From positions 38,800,035-38,864,034 of the forward strand of contig JBCFYV010000024.1 of assembly GCA_039000515.1 (NCBI GenBank): a stretch of DNA of 64,000 nucleotides, in the 5' to 3' direction. The notes below the pieces were generated by a model. That model did no database searches and was not told where the DNA came from. It worked only from the letters and a program-made list of their open reading frames with translations. The stretch is from Timema cristinae. Its lineage: Eukaryota > Arthropoda > Insecta > Phasmatodea > Timematidae. Positions 31,141-42,655 of the stretch are shown here, piece after piece (the first letter of the stretch is position 1; each line of letters opens with the position of its first letter). The position numbers were made by a program, and so were the translations under genes.

Positions 31141-31798
31141 AATTTAATTAGAAGAGCTCTTTTAATAAATACTAAAACCTTATTTTGCGTGGATCTGATA
31201 ACGTTTTACTGTATTAGTGATATTTAAAATATCTATCAAACAAAACAACTGAAGATCACAAAACGTGAAGTGTGAGCACGTGAAGTTAGATCTAGGTGTC
31301 AGGTAAGACCAGTCTTATGTAAATTTGGTCCATAGGTAAATAGTGTTGCTGCGAACAGTTGGAAGGTTCTGGAGAACTGTCCTCCTGGGGGGGAGGCTTA
31401 TTCTCCGAGAGAGGGTTTCGGAACGCGTGTACGCACCCGGCTATTCCGCCCTGCAGAGCGTGAAATGAACAGGTTGTCTGTGTGTCTGCCGCCACTTGAT
31501 TCAGTGGCAGGTGGTAGCCTCTGGTGGCAGGTTCAATAGAAACTATCCTTGTGGCCAGGTTAGCATTGATAGCCTCTGGAGCAGTAAACCATGCTCTGTT
31601 TGTCTGCCCTCGCGAGTAGGACTAGAGGGGGGGATAGAGGGGGAATTCTCTCTATATATACTCGATTATTTTACACCTCCACGCGTTGAATAATGGACAG
31701 GATTACAAGATAAAACTAGAGAGATTATGTAAAATTTTGTTTCACATATCTGTTTGAAATATTTACATAAACAAATTATTTGGTGGATATGTTTGATA
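31141..31798. other. Balanced-composition island with unrecognised ORF
   Basis: Between about 31270 and 31690 the sequence is not AT-biased. A 67-residue minus frame (31292-31495) and a 65-residue plus frame (31496-31693) cross it, neither with a recognised domain. GTGGCAGGTGGTAGCCTCTG shows an internal short repeat. Confidence 0.2.
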
Positions 31799-32061
31799 TT
31801 ATTATTATTATTATTTAGCACCGCGTCTTACTACCCGTCCGGGTTATACGCTTTAAGTACTAATTACGCTAATGGATTGGGAATTGGGAAGGTTGAATTA
31901 GAGGACGTGAACCCGCATTTGCGTGGAAGGAGAGTGGAAAACCATTTAGGATGACCCCCCCCCCCAGTTCACCCGACCTAGATTCGAACCTAGATATCCC
32001 CGTACTCGGTGGTCGAGCTCAACACTACTAGTGCGTTAGCCAACTACGCCACCGAGGCGGG
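31799..32061 (-). mobile_element. SINE-B copy, full length
   Basis: (ATT)n, then the tail AGCACCGCGTCTTACTACCC, body GCATTTGCGTGGAAGGAGAG, and head end AACTACGCCACCGAGGCGGG on plus. Little diverged from the copy at 5.5 kb. Confidence 0.88.
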
Positions 32062-32218
32062 TAATTTGAGACTCTTGAGATCCTTTTAGAAAAGAGATTT
32101 TACTCGGGAAAGGGGTTCATAATTATATACGTACAAACACTTTTATTGGCTAGAGGGGTATAGATACATTTTCTAGCGGGCCCCACTCTCCCCTAGAAAA
32201 ATTAATTATATACGCCCT

Positions 32219-32456
32219 TACTACTATGCATCTTACTATCCGTAGGAGGAATACACATTTAATTTGAATGAGTTAGGAATATAAAAGGTATAGTCTATAG
32301 AAACTGTACCTATTCACTTGTGTAAAAGGAAAGTGGGGCACCATTTAGATAAACCGTCCTTATGTCGTCAAGCCGGGATTCGAATTTTTACCTATCTGCT
32401 ACCAGAAAGCCAGATTGGATAAGCCTTACATTTGTCCACAAGTACATCAATGCGGG
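32219..32456 (-). mobile_element. SINE-C copy, degenerate
   Basis: GCATCTTACTATCCGTAGGA (tail), AAAAGGAAAGTGGGGCACCA (body) and CCGGGATTCGAATTTTTACC (B-box) persist in inverted order. Confidence 0.6.
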
Positions 32457-32582
32457 TGTGAAAAGTTTGTTTTAATCTTAAATGAATAGACGCCTACAAG
32501 GGATCAAATAATTTACCCGTCCTCATTTGAAGCTAATCTATAAATTTCAAGTTAAGATCAAACAAGAGTAGTTTCCACACAG

Positions 32583-33008
32583 CCACATTGATGGGCACGT
32601 GGACCAAACGTCAGGCTCATGTAGTTTGGTTTAACAGCGACGAGCATATCGGCGTTAAAATCCCAACTGGGTGTATTGAGGGAGGTTTTTCACTCACCCA
32701 CCTCGGTGGCGTACTTGGCTCGTGTTGAGCTAGACTGCCTAGGACAGGGAGATTGAGGTTCAAATCTCACTCGGGTGAACTAGGGGTGGTTTTCTTAAAT
32801 GTTTTTCCACTCTCCTTCCATGAAAATGCGGGTTAACTTCCTCTATATTCAACCTTCCCAATTACCCATTAACGTAATTATTACTTAAGCGTATAACCCG
32901 AACGGGTAGTAATACTCGTGCTAAGTATTATTATTTTAACTCTCTCTCTCTCTCCACGCAAATGTAAGACTAATTTTCTTTAGCATAGTCATTCTTACCC
33001 CATTAACC
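32583..33008 (+). mobile_element. SINE-C copy split by a SINE-B insertion
   Basis: The C head (GGACCAAACGTCAGGCTCAT, then AAATCCCAACTGGGTGTATT) runs to 32695. The body resumes at 32934 with CTCTCTCCACGCAAATGTAA and a decayed 3' part. A SINE-B occupies the gap. Confidence 0.6.
32696..32933 (+). mobile_element. SINE-B copy nested in SINE-C, about 9-bp TSD
   Basis: Head ACCCACCTCGGTGGCGTACT (with a short deletion after it), body, tail ATAACCCGAACGGGTAGTAA and (TTA)n. Flanks TTTTCACTC (32687-32695) and TTTTAACTC (32934-32942) differ at one base, a probable TSD. Confidence 0.8.
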
Positions 33009-33914
33009 TAGTGTAAATAAGGATTGCCCTAAAAGGAAATAAGAGATTTAGGGTGTAAGGCTAAGTGTGTGTGTGTGTGTGTGGGGAGGGGGGGGGGGAG
33101 GGGTATAAGTTTCCAGAAGAGAACTGTCCCTTACCGAACTCTCTTGAAGTGAATCCACCCCGGGCCCCTGGATTCATACAACCCGCACTAAACTGGTTGA
33201 ATAGACAGGTGACGTCATGTTTCCAATACTTTTAGCGCCTACAAAACTTCACTAACTGTTCCAGACAACCGTTACTGTTTGCGATGACGGGTTGAGAAAC
33301 ACAAAACAATGAAATAAAACTGTGAGAAGAAGATAGAGCCCCGTAAAGTGCTGGAGTTTTATTAGCGGAACCAACGAGCCTGAAACATTAGTTTGTTCCA
33401 TCTCCCTCCGGGTGCGAGCTTTAGGAGAAGACATCTCTTCACTTTTACAGACCTTACGGCAGCAGAGTATGAATTTCCTGCGTTGTTAAGAGTAAATCAT
33501 GGTCGAAACTGAAAATTATATATTTTTGGAGGTTTTTTTTCTGTCTACCACTTTTTTCTGTTTGGGCTATCCGCAAACCGTATTTGAGCTAATAGTAGCC
33601 GGATACTCTATTTGTAGGTGGGATGGTAAGTAAGTAGATGATATCCTAAAATAATAGCTGGGGTGACTTATTGTAGCCGGGAACAAAGGTATTTCAAAAG
33701 AATAAAAAGAGTTTTCACATTATTATAATTTACTTCATATTGCGTTTTATTATTTGATAACCAAAGTAAAATATTTTGTCATGTATTTTTCGTTTTTATT
33801 TTTTTCAATTTCAATTAAACTTGTTTTTGATATATATTTTTTATCTAGGTACTCCAACTGTAGCTGAGGTAAAAATTAAAGTTAGTAATAGTAGCCCGGG
33901 CTTCTATTTGGTCA
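33009..33914. other. GT/G tract and balanced-composition stretch
   Basis: A (GT)n and poly-G tract lies at about 33065-33105. The stretch about 33110-33480 is not AT-biased. A 60-residue minus frame at 33252-33434 shows no recognised domain. Nothing firm otherwise. Confidence 0.25.
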
Positions 33915-34078
33915 AATACTGTATTTACACTAACGGACTATGTGTGATGAAGGTTGGAGTTTTAGCGATAATGTGGATGAATTTGAGTAAAGGAAAAATA
34001 ATAAACCAGCTAGGAAAAACCACCCTTAGTACACCCGAACGGGGTTGGAATTCTAACCTCTTCGTCACTCGTAATTCA
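33915..34078 (-). mobile_element. SINE-C copy, degenerate
   Basis: AAACCAGCTAGGAAAAACCA, CCCTTAGTACACCCGAACGG and GGTTGGAATTCTAACC (B-box region) remain on plus. Confidence 0.5.
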
Positions 34079-34599
34079 ATAATTTCCATTTGATTGACTG
34101 AACTTGTGACGTCACTCGGTATGCAAGCCAGTATGCTTCATATAATATATGCAAGTCAAACTCAGTTGTTAAAATTCAGGTCTTATTTTGAAAATTTAAA
34201 TAGTAAATAAACCTTTAAAATCCATATCAGTGTCCAATTGACGTCACTACCCTAGTTATTTAAAAATATACTAGTGGATCGTTGCAGCAATTTCTGCAGA
34301 TTATTGAACTAAAATGTATTATAAACTTTTTATTGGGAAAGGATCTCTATAAAAAGCATTCACTCGACTATCTAGCTAATTGTTTACTCGACAAAGGTTA
34401 TAAACTTTACATAGATCTGTTGGTGTATAATTTTAATCAAAACGTTTATTTGACCCCTTCGAAACTCGATGAGAACTTTAAAAAGACCCCCTCTTCCAGC
34501 TCTCTATCTATTTGTGGCACCAAAATATTCAAGTAAAATGTCGTTATTACTTTTAACCAAAGACCAATATTTTATTTATCCATATACAACTACACACAA
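34079..34599. other. AT-rich DNA, nothing recognised
   Basis: An 84-residue plus frame at 34282-34536 is AT-driven and unrecognised. Confidence 0.35.
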
Positions 34600-34810
34600 T
34601 TATTGTTTCCATGGTGATGTACACAAATGCTTATTGTACAGATGGGCCCCTGCGTATACAAATTGAAAATATGAAAAACTCTCTAAGAAATTTAGGTTTT
34701 TGTTTCAAGCTACTACTTTTACCGACATTCCAGACCGATAATGTTTAAAATAAGTGGAAGTTTGTCAAAATCGGTTAAACCATTTTCTCACAATTTCACT
34801 TACTGGAAAG
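34600..34810 (+). repeat. Dispersed repeat DR-3, copy 1
   Basis: TTTCCATGGTGATGTACACA, CTACTACTTTTACCGACATT, CCAGACCGATAATGTTTAAA and TTTGTCAAAATCGGTTAAAC occur in the order repeated near 35.1 kb and partly near 36.45 kb. Confidence 0.6.
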
Positions 34811-35049
34811 GAGACTATCAAATTATACTTTTATATAAGAGCAGAGGTAAACATCCAAAGACAAAGAAGAGGAAGGATAAAAATCAATAATGTTTATATA
34901 TAACCTGATATTGATTTGTTTTTGATAAATATACAAATAGCTGCCGTAATCTTTCTATATGTTGCACCATACCACTAAAGTAAGAGTTAAGTTGGTATCA
35001 TTTATAACCAGAGAGAAATAATTTATCTACATGTGTACACTCATGCACA

Positions 35050-35232
35050 TATCAGGGCTTCCATGGTGATGTAAGTAAATAATTAAAAGTTGTAAATTCT
35101 CTTAGAAAGTCAGCTTTTTGTTTGAAACTACTATTTTTCCCCGACATCCTGGATCCCTAACCTTTAAAATGAGAAGTCTTTTGTCAAAATCTTTTCAGAC
35201 ATTTTCTATCAATTTCTATTACCACAAATGGG
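35050..35232 (+). repeat. Dispersed repeat DR-3, copy 2
   Basis: CTTCCATGGTGATGTAAGTA, ACTACTATTTTTCCCCGACA, TCCTGGATCCCTAACCTTTA and TTTGTCAAAATCTTTTCAGA match copy 1 in order. Confidence 0.6.
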
Positions 35233-35718
35233 CTTATCTAATTAGAGTGAGACAGAGAGTTAAAGATGGAGTTTAAGAGAGAGGATGTTTGAGAAAGGGA
35301 GTTAGAGAAAAATTGGGAGAGTTAGTTTAAGATAGAGAGAATGATTTTGAGAAAGTTTTAAATAGAAGGAGTATGAGAGAGAGGTAGTTCGAGAAAGAAA
35401 GGAAGTTTGAGAGAGTGTCAGAGAGAAAGCAAGCGTTTTTGTGAGAGCGTTCAAGAGAGAGAGCGTTTGGAAAAGAGAGATCGTTAGAGAAAGAGCTTGA
35501 AGGAGAGTATAATAAAGATAATGGGAGAGAAATTGTGTATTAAAGAGTGTATGTGAAGATAGATAGTCTGTGAGAAAGAGGGATAAAGTGTGTGGGAGAG
35601 AATGAGATATTATATGAGAGAGAGTGTGCTATAGAGTGTGTGTGTCTGAGGCTATAGTGTGAGAAAGAGAGAGTGTGTGCGAGACCATGAGAGAGAGTGT
35701 CAGATAGAAAGAGAGAAT
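35233..35718. repeat. Purine-rich GAGA tract
   Basis: Nearly 500 bp of diverged (GA)n with GAGAGTGT variants on plus. Long minus frames in it (35540-35743, 35629-35853) are artefacts of the repeat. Confidence 0.85.
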
Positions 35719-35937
35719 GTGAAAATATAGATGTGGTACACAATACATTACGGTACTTTGAAATATCATTCCCTCAAAATTAAGTATCAACATGGAAATA
35801 TAATTGAACTTACTGTATTTGTAAGAATGTGAATAGATAGATGGAGTACACAAAACATTACTCTTTTAAATATCATATCCTAAATATTAAGCAGTAAAAT
35901 GGCAAAATAGCTAACTTAGGCAGTATTGTGTTACTAT
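35719..35937. repeat. Tandem duplication, about 110 bp, two units
   Basis: Unit 1 has ATAGATGTGGTACACAATAC, AAATATCATTCCCTCAAAAT and CATGGAAATATAATTGAACT. Unit 2 has ATAGATGGAGTACACAAAAC, AAATATCATATCCTAAATAT and AATGGCAAAATAGCTAACTT in step. Confidence 0.7.
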
Positions 35938-36394
35938 TTGCAAAAATTAACAGCAATATCCATTATTTGAATAAAATGAACCTCAAACCCCAATATTTGA
36001 AACCAATGAACACCAAAACTCATACTTGTATAATTAAAATGGCTATTTTTAAACATTATTCAAGATCATTTTATCGTTTTTGAGCCTATAATGCATACCA
36101 AAACATATTTAAACATCATTTTATCATCCACGAAACATAACGTTGACTATATTTTAACCAACTTAACAACTTAACCTTTTAATTTTCTAATTATGCTCAA
36201 TATTATTGATTTAAATGCGAAATAACAACATTCTAATAAAAAATAAATGATTCACCATTTTAGGCATCTCAATTTAGCTGTGTTATGACCAGTATCCAAA
36301 GAGAAATATTCATCCAAAGAGAAAATTGTGATGTGTTTGAACCAACAAATAAAGATTGAGTTATTTTTTAGCCAAAGAGATATATTTTATTTAG
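35938..36394. other. AT-rich DNA; CCAAAGAGA motifs
   Basis: Repeated CCAAAGAGAAA motifs near 36296-36385 are the inverse of TTTCTCTTTGG motifs near 14.0 kb. Otherwise nothing recognised. Confidence 0.3.
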
Positions 36395-36545
36395 AGATTT
36401 ACAGCCATGCAGCTAATAACGATTTTGATGGTGATTAAACAAAGAATGAAAAACTGAAAATTCTGTTAAAATCGGGTTTTCGTGGAAAACTGCTATTTTT
36501 CCCGACATCCTGGACTCCTAACAGTTTAAATGATTGTTCGTATTA
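36395..36545 (+). repeat. Dispersed repeat DR-3, copy 3 (partial)
   Basis: CTGCTATTTTTCCCGACATC then CTGGACTCCTAACAGTTTAA matches copies 1 and 2. A weaker match lies just upstream (TTTTGATGGTGATTAAACA). Confidence 0.5.
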
Positions 36546-37209
36546 GGATATGTCTACTTATCCAATTATAACTTCTATGTATTGGGTGACGTAAGCAATT
36601 ACATAACCAAAATCACCAAATTCCTCCAAGTGGCGCTACCTTTCTAACCTCTATGTATTGGTTTGGGTTATATGTGGCCTGGACCGCTAGTTTTACATAT
36701 CTGCCTTATACCATTCGACTACCGATAGCTATTTTTGTGGGAGTTTAAGTCAAATTTCTCCATAGACATTAAGTTTTAGCTGACAGCGCAGTCGATCAAA
36801 ATTAATATGTTAAATAGGTGGTTTCTCGAGCATATTTGATTTTTTTACACGTTATGATGAAAACAATAATCGTAAATAAAACTGGCAATGGAAGTTACCT
36901 GAACCAAAATATATCAGGCTCATTTTTTCTAATTTATATTTTTTATAGGACTTTATCAGCATTATTCGCAAGATTAACCAATAGTCAATTTTGTTTGTAG
37001 TGCTTCCGAAGCTATCACTAATTAATCAATTTCCAAAACACATTTGTTGTTTAGTATTAGTTATAATAAACTATTTTATGACAGTTATAAAATATTTTAA
37101 AAGTCTGAGTCTTTGAAGTCCATATTTATTTATAACTGTAGAGTTGAAACAAACACGTATTTTCTGATGACATCCTGATGTAACGATTGTGCTAGTTCAT
37201 AAAAATAAT
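36546..37209. other. AT-rich DNA, nothing recognised
   Basis: No feature identified. Confidence 0.4.
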
Positions 37210-37210
37210 T

Positions 37211-37285
37211 CACTGATAAATATTTGAATCCAGGTCATTCAGCTCTACTCGACAGCTGCTCTACCAATTGAGCTTGTCGGTGATA
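37211..37285 (-). repeat. tRNA-like sequence (SINE head or tRNA pseudogene)
   Basis: On minus, GCTCAATTGGTAGAGC forms a perfect D-arm and A-box, and CCTGGATTCAAATA gives a weak B-box. The anticodon stem does not close with a seven-base loop and the acceptor stem is not convincing, so it is not called as a working tRNA. Confidence 0.45.
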
Positions 37286-37397
37286 TACTGATATTTTAAG
37301 AATTATACCTTAATTTTATACAAATCTACATTTAGGACATCTTTTAAAACAAACAAAAAAAGTTGCTATTAACAATTATAACCCTAATAATATAGTA
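37286..37397. other. AT-rich spacer
   Basis: No feature identified. Confidence 0.4.
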
Positions 37398-37431
<34 letters not shown>

Positions 37432-37700
37432 GCACCGCGTCTTACTACCGGTTCGGGTTATACGCTATTACGCTAATGTGTAATGGTAGGGTGATTATGA
37501 GATGAAATGAAGGACCTACAGTTTAACGTGGAATCCGAACCACGGTGGAGGCCTGGCATTCCCCACATTCACAAGATAACTTGTCAGAGGTGAAGGAAGG
37601 ATTTGGAAATCAGATAAATCTGTGCCGGGACCGAGGATTGAACCCCGGCCACCAGCATAGAAGTCTGACACCTTACCCCTAGACCACAAGGTCACCAATA
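37398..37700 (-). mobile_element. SINE-A copy, full length with about 10-bp TSD
   Basis: (TTA)n, the tail, body and head on minus, close to consensus. TAATATAGTA is duplicated at 37388-37397 and 37701-37710. The A-box region reads GGTGACCTTGTGGTCTAGGG. Confidence 0.9.
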
Positions 37701-37734
37701 TAATATAGTAAAATTATATTTTATAGATAACTAT

Positions 37735-37825
37735 CAAAAGTTAAAATTATAGCTAATGTTATCAAACGCTTCAATTCACGTGAATTGACGTATGAATATG
37801 TGATTCTGGTAATTTTTATAGCTCT
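37735..37825 (-). repeat. Dispersed repeat DR-1, probable minus copy
   Basis: The reverse complement contains AAAAATTACCAGAATCACAT and ATTCATACGTCAATTCACGT, resembling the first half of DR-1. Confidence 0.4.
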
Positions 37826-37867
37826 CAGGTAAAAGGAACATTGTGTAATAGATGCTTTTTTTCGCTA

Positions 37868-38050
37868 GCGACAGTTCTTAATACCCGTTCGGATTATAGA
37901 CATATGTAATAATCATGCTAGTGTATTATAGGTGAAGAAGGTTGAATTTAGAAGAAGTGTATTCACTTTTGTGTAAAGAAGATCTCCCCTCATCAGCGAT
38001 CTAGTGCATTGCGAAATGTATACATTAGACAATGTGGCCACCTAAGTGTA
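37868..38050 (-). mobile_element. SINE-C copy with internal deletion
   Basis: On plus, the tail TCTTAATACCCGTTCGGATT, GAATTTAGAAGAAGTGTATT and head TAGACAATGTGGCCACCTAA are present. The middle is shortened. Confidence 0.65.
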
Positions 38051-38936
38051 TGGGATGGATTCTAATTATAGGGAAGTTGACGAGTAAATCTTCATATCAA
38101 TGGTTCAAAAATCACTTAAAGGATGTAGTTTTTCTGAGTTTTAACTGAATAATTACAGCTAGTATTAAAATCCAAGTGTTGCAAAATTATTTTGGTTTAA
38201 ATGCAACGTTATTTAGCTACATTTTTATTAGTTCCTATTTTATTAAAGAGGAACTTACTTTCTAACTCGATAATTCAGTCAAGCCACGCTACAAAACATC
38301 TACGTAAATCCAGATAAATACGAGCACGATTGGTGGATTTTGACATTTAATAGATATTTAAAAATGTTTTATTCGAAGGGATGTTTAAAAATTACATTTG
38401 TTAGCTGTCAAATTAGGACTGGATTGTTACGAGAGTTAAATATTTCAGAGAGCGAACGATTTTGTAACAACAGTTAAAACATTACAATAGATAACGTGGT
38501 ATTGGAATAATTAGCATGCTAGTTTAAATAATTAATGGACACTAACTGTGATTATTAGCAATTTCTTTCAGACTGAAATTTAGAGTAAATATCCAACACG
38601 TAATCTATATTTGATTTTATATAAATCATATCTGTATATTTAGCTCTCATAATAAACCAAAAAACTGATCCTTTACTATCAAGTTTATCTCCAACAAGAC
38701 TTCTCCTTAAATTCACAAAAAAATGGCTAACGTTAGTAGAGGAGATTATAATTTGTACGTGTACCAAAACTATCTATTAGCAGCACCAACAACGTGCTTG
38801 AGCTCAACCAGGAATTACAAGCTTAAAAATTCAAATAGGCAAATCGTAAATGGCTTTTTTTCCCATTAACTATTTTCCATTTTCATAAGGACAATCGATA
38901 GCAATGCTTTGTGACCCTTCTATAAGAGTCACTTAC
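38051..38936. other. AT-rich DNA, nothing recognised
   Basis: No feature identified. Confidence 0.4.
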
Positions 38937-38985
38937 ATGACACTGGCCGAGTGGTTCAAGTATATTAATACGATTCCAGGGAAAT
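38937..38985 (+). repeat. Leu/Ser-like tRNA head fragment
   Basis: GACACTGGCCGAGTGGTTCA is a canonical Leu/Ser tRNA D-arm and A-box start. GAATCGATTCCTGA downstream could be a B-box. No complete cloverleaf is seen. Confidence 0.35.
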
Positions 38986-39117
38986 TTGAATCGATTCCTG
39001 ATGGTCCTGATCACGATATTTTCAATTTACATCACGGGTTCATCCTTATATTGAATCAGTAAGTATATATTATTTTGGAATTTGAAATGTGGTTCTACAT
39101 AATAATGTTGAAAATAT

Positions 39118-39440
39118 TATGGATTGTGATATTATCAAATACAGAAGTGCTGAGAAAAGCGAATGAACAAAATAAATTTTGGAAAGGTATACAGCAAAAA
39201 AAGAGTTTACAAGATAAGCCATATTCTGATACATGTTAATTTGAGTAAGAAATTATAGGAGATGGGGAAGGGAGAAATTCAAGAAAGAGACCAAGACTGA
39301 AATACATGAATCAAATAGATAACGATGTCAGAAGAAGGTACGAAGATGTAAAAAAAAAAAATTGCCCAAGCTAGACTAAAGTGAAGAGCTGCAGTAAACC
39401 AATTGCAACCTTGATGACCTAATGATGATAATCTTTTAGG
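39118..39440 (+). pseudogene. LINE reverse-transcriptase C-terminal fragment
   Basis: Broken frames read EVLRKANEQNKFWKGIQQKK, then RKRPRLKYMNQIDNDVRRRY. This is the C-terminal pattern of CR1/L2-like and related LINE ORF2 proteins (EVLRR....LL..I..RR, then RGRPR..Y.DQI..DV). It is followed by a CTTGATGACCTAATGATGAT 3' end. Several stops and frameshifts are present. Confidence 0.6.
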
Positions 39441-41535
39441 GATTGTAATTCATAAAATGTTTTCTGCTCTTGATTAATCTAGATAAATAGAAAATATAAT
39501 TTACCAATTTTAATTTATTTAAATGGGCAAAAGTTATGAATCATGCTCTTGTTATTGTACATCTCTTGTAAGGCAAGATCAAATTTGTAACCATTTATCT
39601 GCGTGCATGCATTTCATTTTACCTAACAAAATTTATCAAAATATTTTCCTGTACATTTAAATTAATAATTCATTCTCAAAATGTAAACATCGCGTGCAAT
39701 CTAACCTCAAAATATCTCTCAAGTCACAGGTATCGTGGAAATCTAAACAACCAACGATTGGTGGCAATCATTTGTAATCTAGAGCAGATATACAAGTCAA
39801 ATCAGGAAAAGATAATTAAATTTTGGTCTCGGTGCCAACTGTAATCACCTCGTTGTCTTGCACATTTTACGAAAATCAACTTAGGTTACGTGCCCGTCAT
39901 GCTATGGGGCCATCCACTTGAATGTGTAAATTTTGCCTGTAGGGCTAATAGCCTTTGGTGCAGGAAACCATCGTGCGCCCAATCCTCATCCCCTTTGCTA
40001 GCTATACTTCTCTCCTCTCTCTCTCTCTATCTCTATTCTTCTCTTCCAGGTGATTATTGAGCTCACAGCGCGCAGAATATTAACCGCACGCTAGTAATGA
40101 TCACTTCACAATTGGTCGTGAATATGCTCTGATCACAAAATTGTGTTGTCGTGGGAATTGGAAAATCACAATAATTGAGGGCTGACCGCAAAGTACGGTG
40201 ATTGTTTTTCTTTGAAAGGAAAAAAAAATGGGGGGGGGGGGGGGGGGAGAAGGGGTTGTTAATCTTGGAATTTGGTAGTGAATAAAATAGGAGAGTGTTT
40301 TTTGTTTTTACCCTGTGAGTATGATTTCAATTTATATTTTTTTTACATAAAACAGGGGGGAAAATATTTGGTCGAAGAAATGAATAAACTTACAGCCATT
40401 TAATTTTACTGGTTGATTTTTGAAATAATTTATGTTATGTAGTGTATAAATCAAAATTGTTGTGGAAAACTTAATCATATATTAGGTTTAAGTATGAAAG
40501 AGATGGCTCATGCATATATATGCATAATATTACATAGTTTAACTTTACCTTTGATAAAAAAAAGAGCCAAAAATAAAAATATTACTTTCTTGTAAAGTAA
40601 AAGCATAAAATAAATAACGTTAATAAATATAACTTTGATTTTAAAAGAAATTTAGAATTTAACATAATAAGTTTCAGTTCTAGTTTTCTTAGAATTGATA
40701 GTAAATAATCATGAATTCCGTGCTGAATTATAATGGAACACACACACAATAATTTATATAAATTTATTGGTGATTTAATAAGATATATGAATAAGAAAAA
40801 CAAAAATAAACCTTTACTTGTTTAAAATCATTGTTTTCATGTGTATCAAATTTACCTTTGGAAAAAAATGTTAAGCTAAAATTAGATATAAAAATAAGCA
40901 AATAGCCGAAGGCTTCAATAATTCGGAGAGAAGATGAAGAGAAGACGAATGTAAGAGTGCAGCGCTAACGAAATCCTTGCCTTCCGAATCCTCTACTCCA
41001 TTTTCCTTCTTTTTTTTTTTGTTTCTTTTTTTTTTCCTTTAAATCTTGAACTATTCTCAAAGTCCGGTTGTTCTCTCATCCGATTGCCTAAAGAACAGTT
41101 AGAGTAGACGTTTGAAGTAATCCTTGAGAAGAGGACTTGAGTATCGAACGATGTTAGGGAAGGATATCACAAGGAAAGGAAAGATAGTTGGATCAATCAG
41201 CTTAAGAAGAGGGAATCAGTCCTGCGGGGGGATCTTGTGTTCGAAATCTGGACGGCATCGTAGTTAAAGTAACCAAGGGAGATGTTTTGAGGGCATTTAG
41301 TAATGGGACTAGCTTTTTGTTTCGTTTCTTGCTGTAGGATTAATGGGGAAACATGGGAGTTTGATGTCAATATGTTGGGAGTTAGGACTAATTATTGGTA
41401 AGCTCAATATGGGCTTTAGTTAAAGCTGCTAAATTACCTCTTTACAGGATATTATTTTTTATAGAAATGACAAAGTAGGAAGAACATTTTCAATAACAAA
41501 GAACACTTTTATGCACTCAATTTTATTATTTTTTA
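39441..41535. other. Long stretch with no recognised gene or repeat
   Basis: Contains a poly-G run (about 40231-40247), a CT-rich tract (about 40012-40040), T-rich runs near 41010 and a balanced stretch near 39880-40200. No coding frame of note. Confidence 0.35.
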
Positions 41536-41539
41536 CTAT

Positions 41540-41650
41540 ATTATAGCTATTATTAATATCTATCTTGATATTTATCAGAAATTACTGCTGCAGATCACAT
41601 GGATTAACGTATGAAGGTAATTTTAGTAAACTTTGAAATTGTCGTGATCC
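41540..41650 (-). repeat. Dispersed repeat DR-1, probable minus copy
   Basis: The reverse complement reads AGTTTACTAAAATTACCTTC, CATACGTTAATCCATGTGAT and AAATATCAAGATAGATATTA, matching DR-1 order. Confidence 0.45.
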
Positions 41651-41814
41651 TACTATACATAGCGATGTACGTTTAGAATACAACCTTACATTATGTGTAT
41701 AGTAACATATGTATTTTGTTTATTTAACATATTATGATGACAAAAAATACACTCTAGTCAACAGAAGAAATTGTTTTATTTTATTTTAGGTAATTGACGT
41801 GAATTTTTGGAACA

Positions 41815-42010
41815 CACTGATTATTTAAGCCCACAACTTGTAGTTTATAACCAAACATATCTAGAACATACATAACACCCAGGCCCAGAAGTCTATGATT
41901 GGAAACCTAAATTTCAGCAATGATGAATATTTCTTCCATGCCAGGAATCAAACCCGGGACCCTTAACTCAGTAGGCACACACATTAACGACTGAGCTAGT
42001 GTGTTGGGAT
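41815..42010 (-). mobile_element. SINE-D copy
   Basis: On minus: GCTCAGTCGTTAATGTGTGT (A-box), GGGTCCCGGGTTTGATTCCT (B-box), then GGGCCTGGGTGTTATGTATG and TTCTAGATATGTTTGGTTAT. This matches the copy at 16.0 kb in head and body. Confidence 0.65.
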
Positions 42011-42059
42011 TCTGAGACAATTTGTTTACACAATATATTAATAGTAAGATTCAAACACC

Positions 42060-42252
42060 AGTGGCCTCATAGTGTAAGGAGTTAGATTTACATGAATTTT
42101 ATCGTCATTAACGGGGAGCTAAAGAGTATAGTTCCAGCCCTATCCAATTAGAAAGATTTTCATGAAATGATTTCTTCTGGTTCTTTCCACGTTAATATAT
42201 GTGTAATTTATCAAAATTACCTTCCTTCTCCATTATATTGAAACATCATATA
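42060..42252 (+). mobile_element. SINE-C copy, degenerate
   Basis: GTGGCCTCATAGTGTAAGGA, GGTTCTTTCCACGTTAATAT and AAATTACCTTCCTTCTCCAT keep SINE-C order; the tail is lost. Confidence 0.45.
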
Positions 42253-42655
42253 TATGTTGTGTTAGTAACGAATACTTCTAGCTCTAAAACCGGAGGAATT
42301 GGTTCGAATCTTATGAGATTTATTTAAGAGTAATTTTTCCAACATTTATTTTTTACGTGTTATTTTCCATTCTACCCTCAAACAAACGCATTATAAAATA
42401 GAAATATTTACTGTCCACATCATCTTAATTTGTTTGTATTATGTAGTTAACGGCCCTTGGGACAAACTTTCTGATTGAAAGATTAGAACGAGCAAATAAG
42501 AGCCGACATAAAAGTAATTCTAGTAAGTCATCGAATGCGAGTTTATGTGTTGCGAGAATTGCTGAGTAATTTTCTTGTGATTTGTGTGAAAAACATACTG
42601 AAAATTTTTGAGAGTTTGTTTTCATAGAACTGCCTTTTACCCTTATATGAAACAC
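42253..42655. other. Unassigned sequence with minus ORF
   Basis: A 76-residue minus frame (42425-42655) shows no domain I recognise. It ends where a duplicated block begins. Confidence 0.25.

Noticed and set aside
35540..35853. Minus-strand ORFs rich in Ser, His and Leu
   Set aside because: They translate a GAGA tract; no real coding signal.
37211..37285. Functional tRNA gene
   Set aside because: The D-arm is perfect but the anticodon loop is not seven bases and the acceptor stem is unconvincing.
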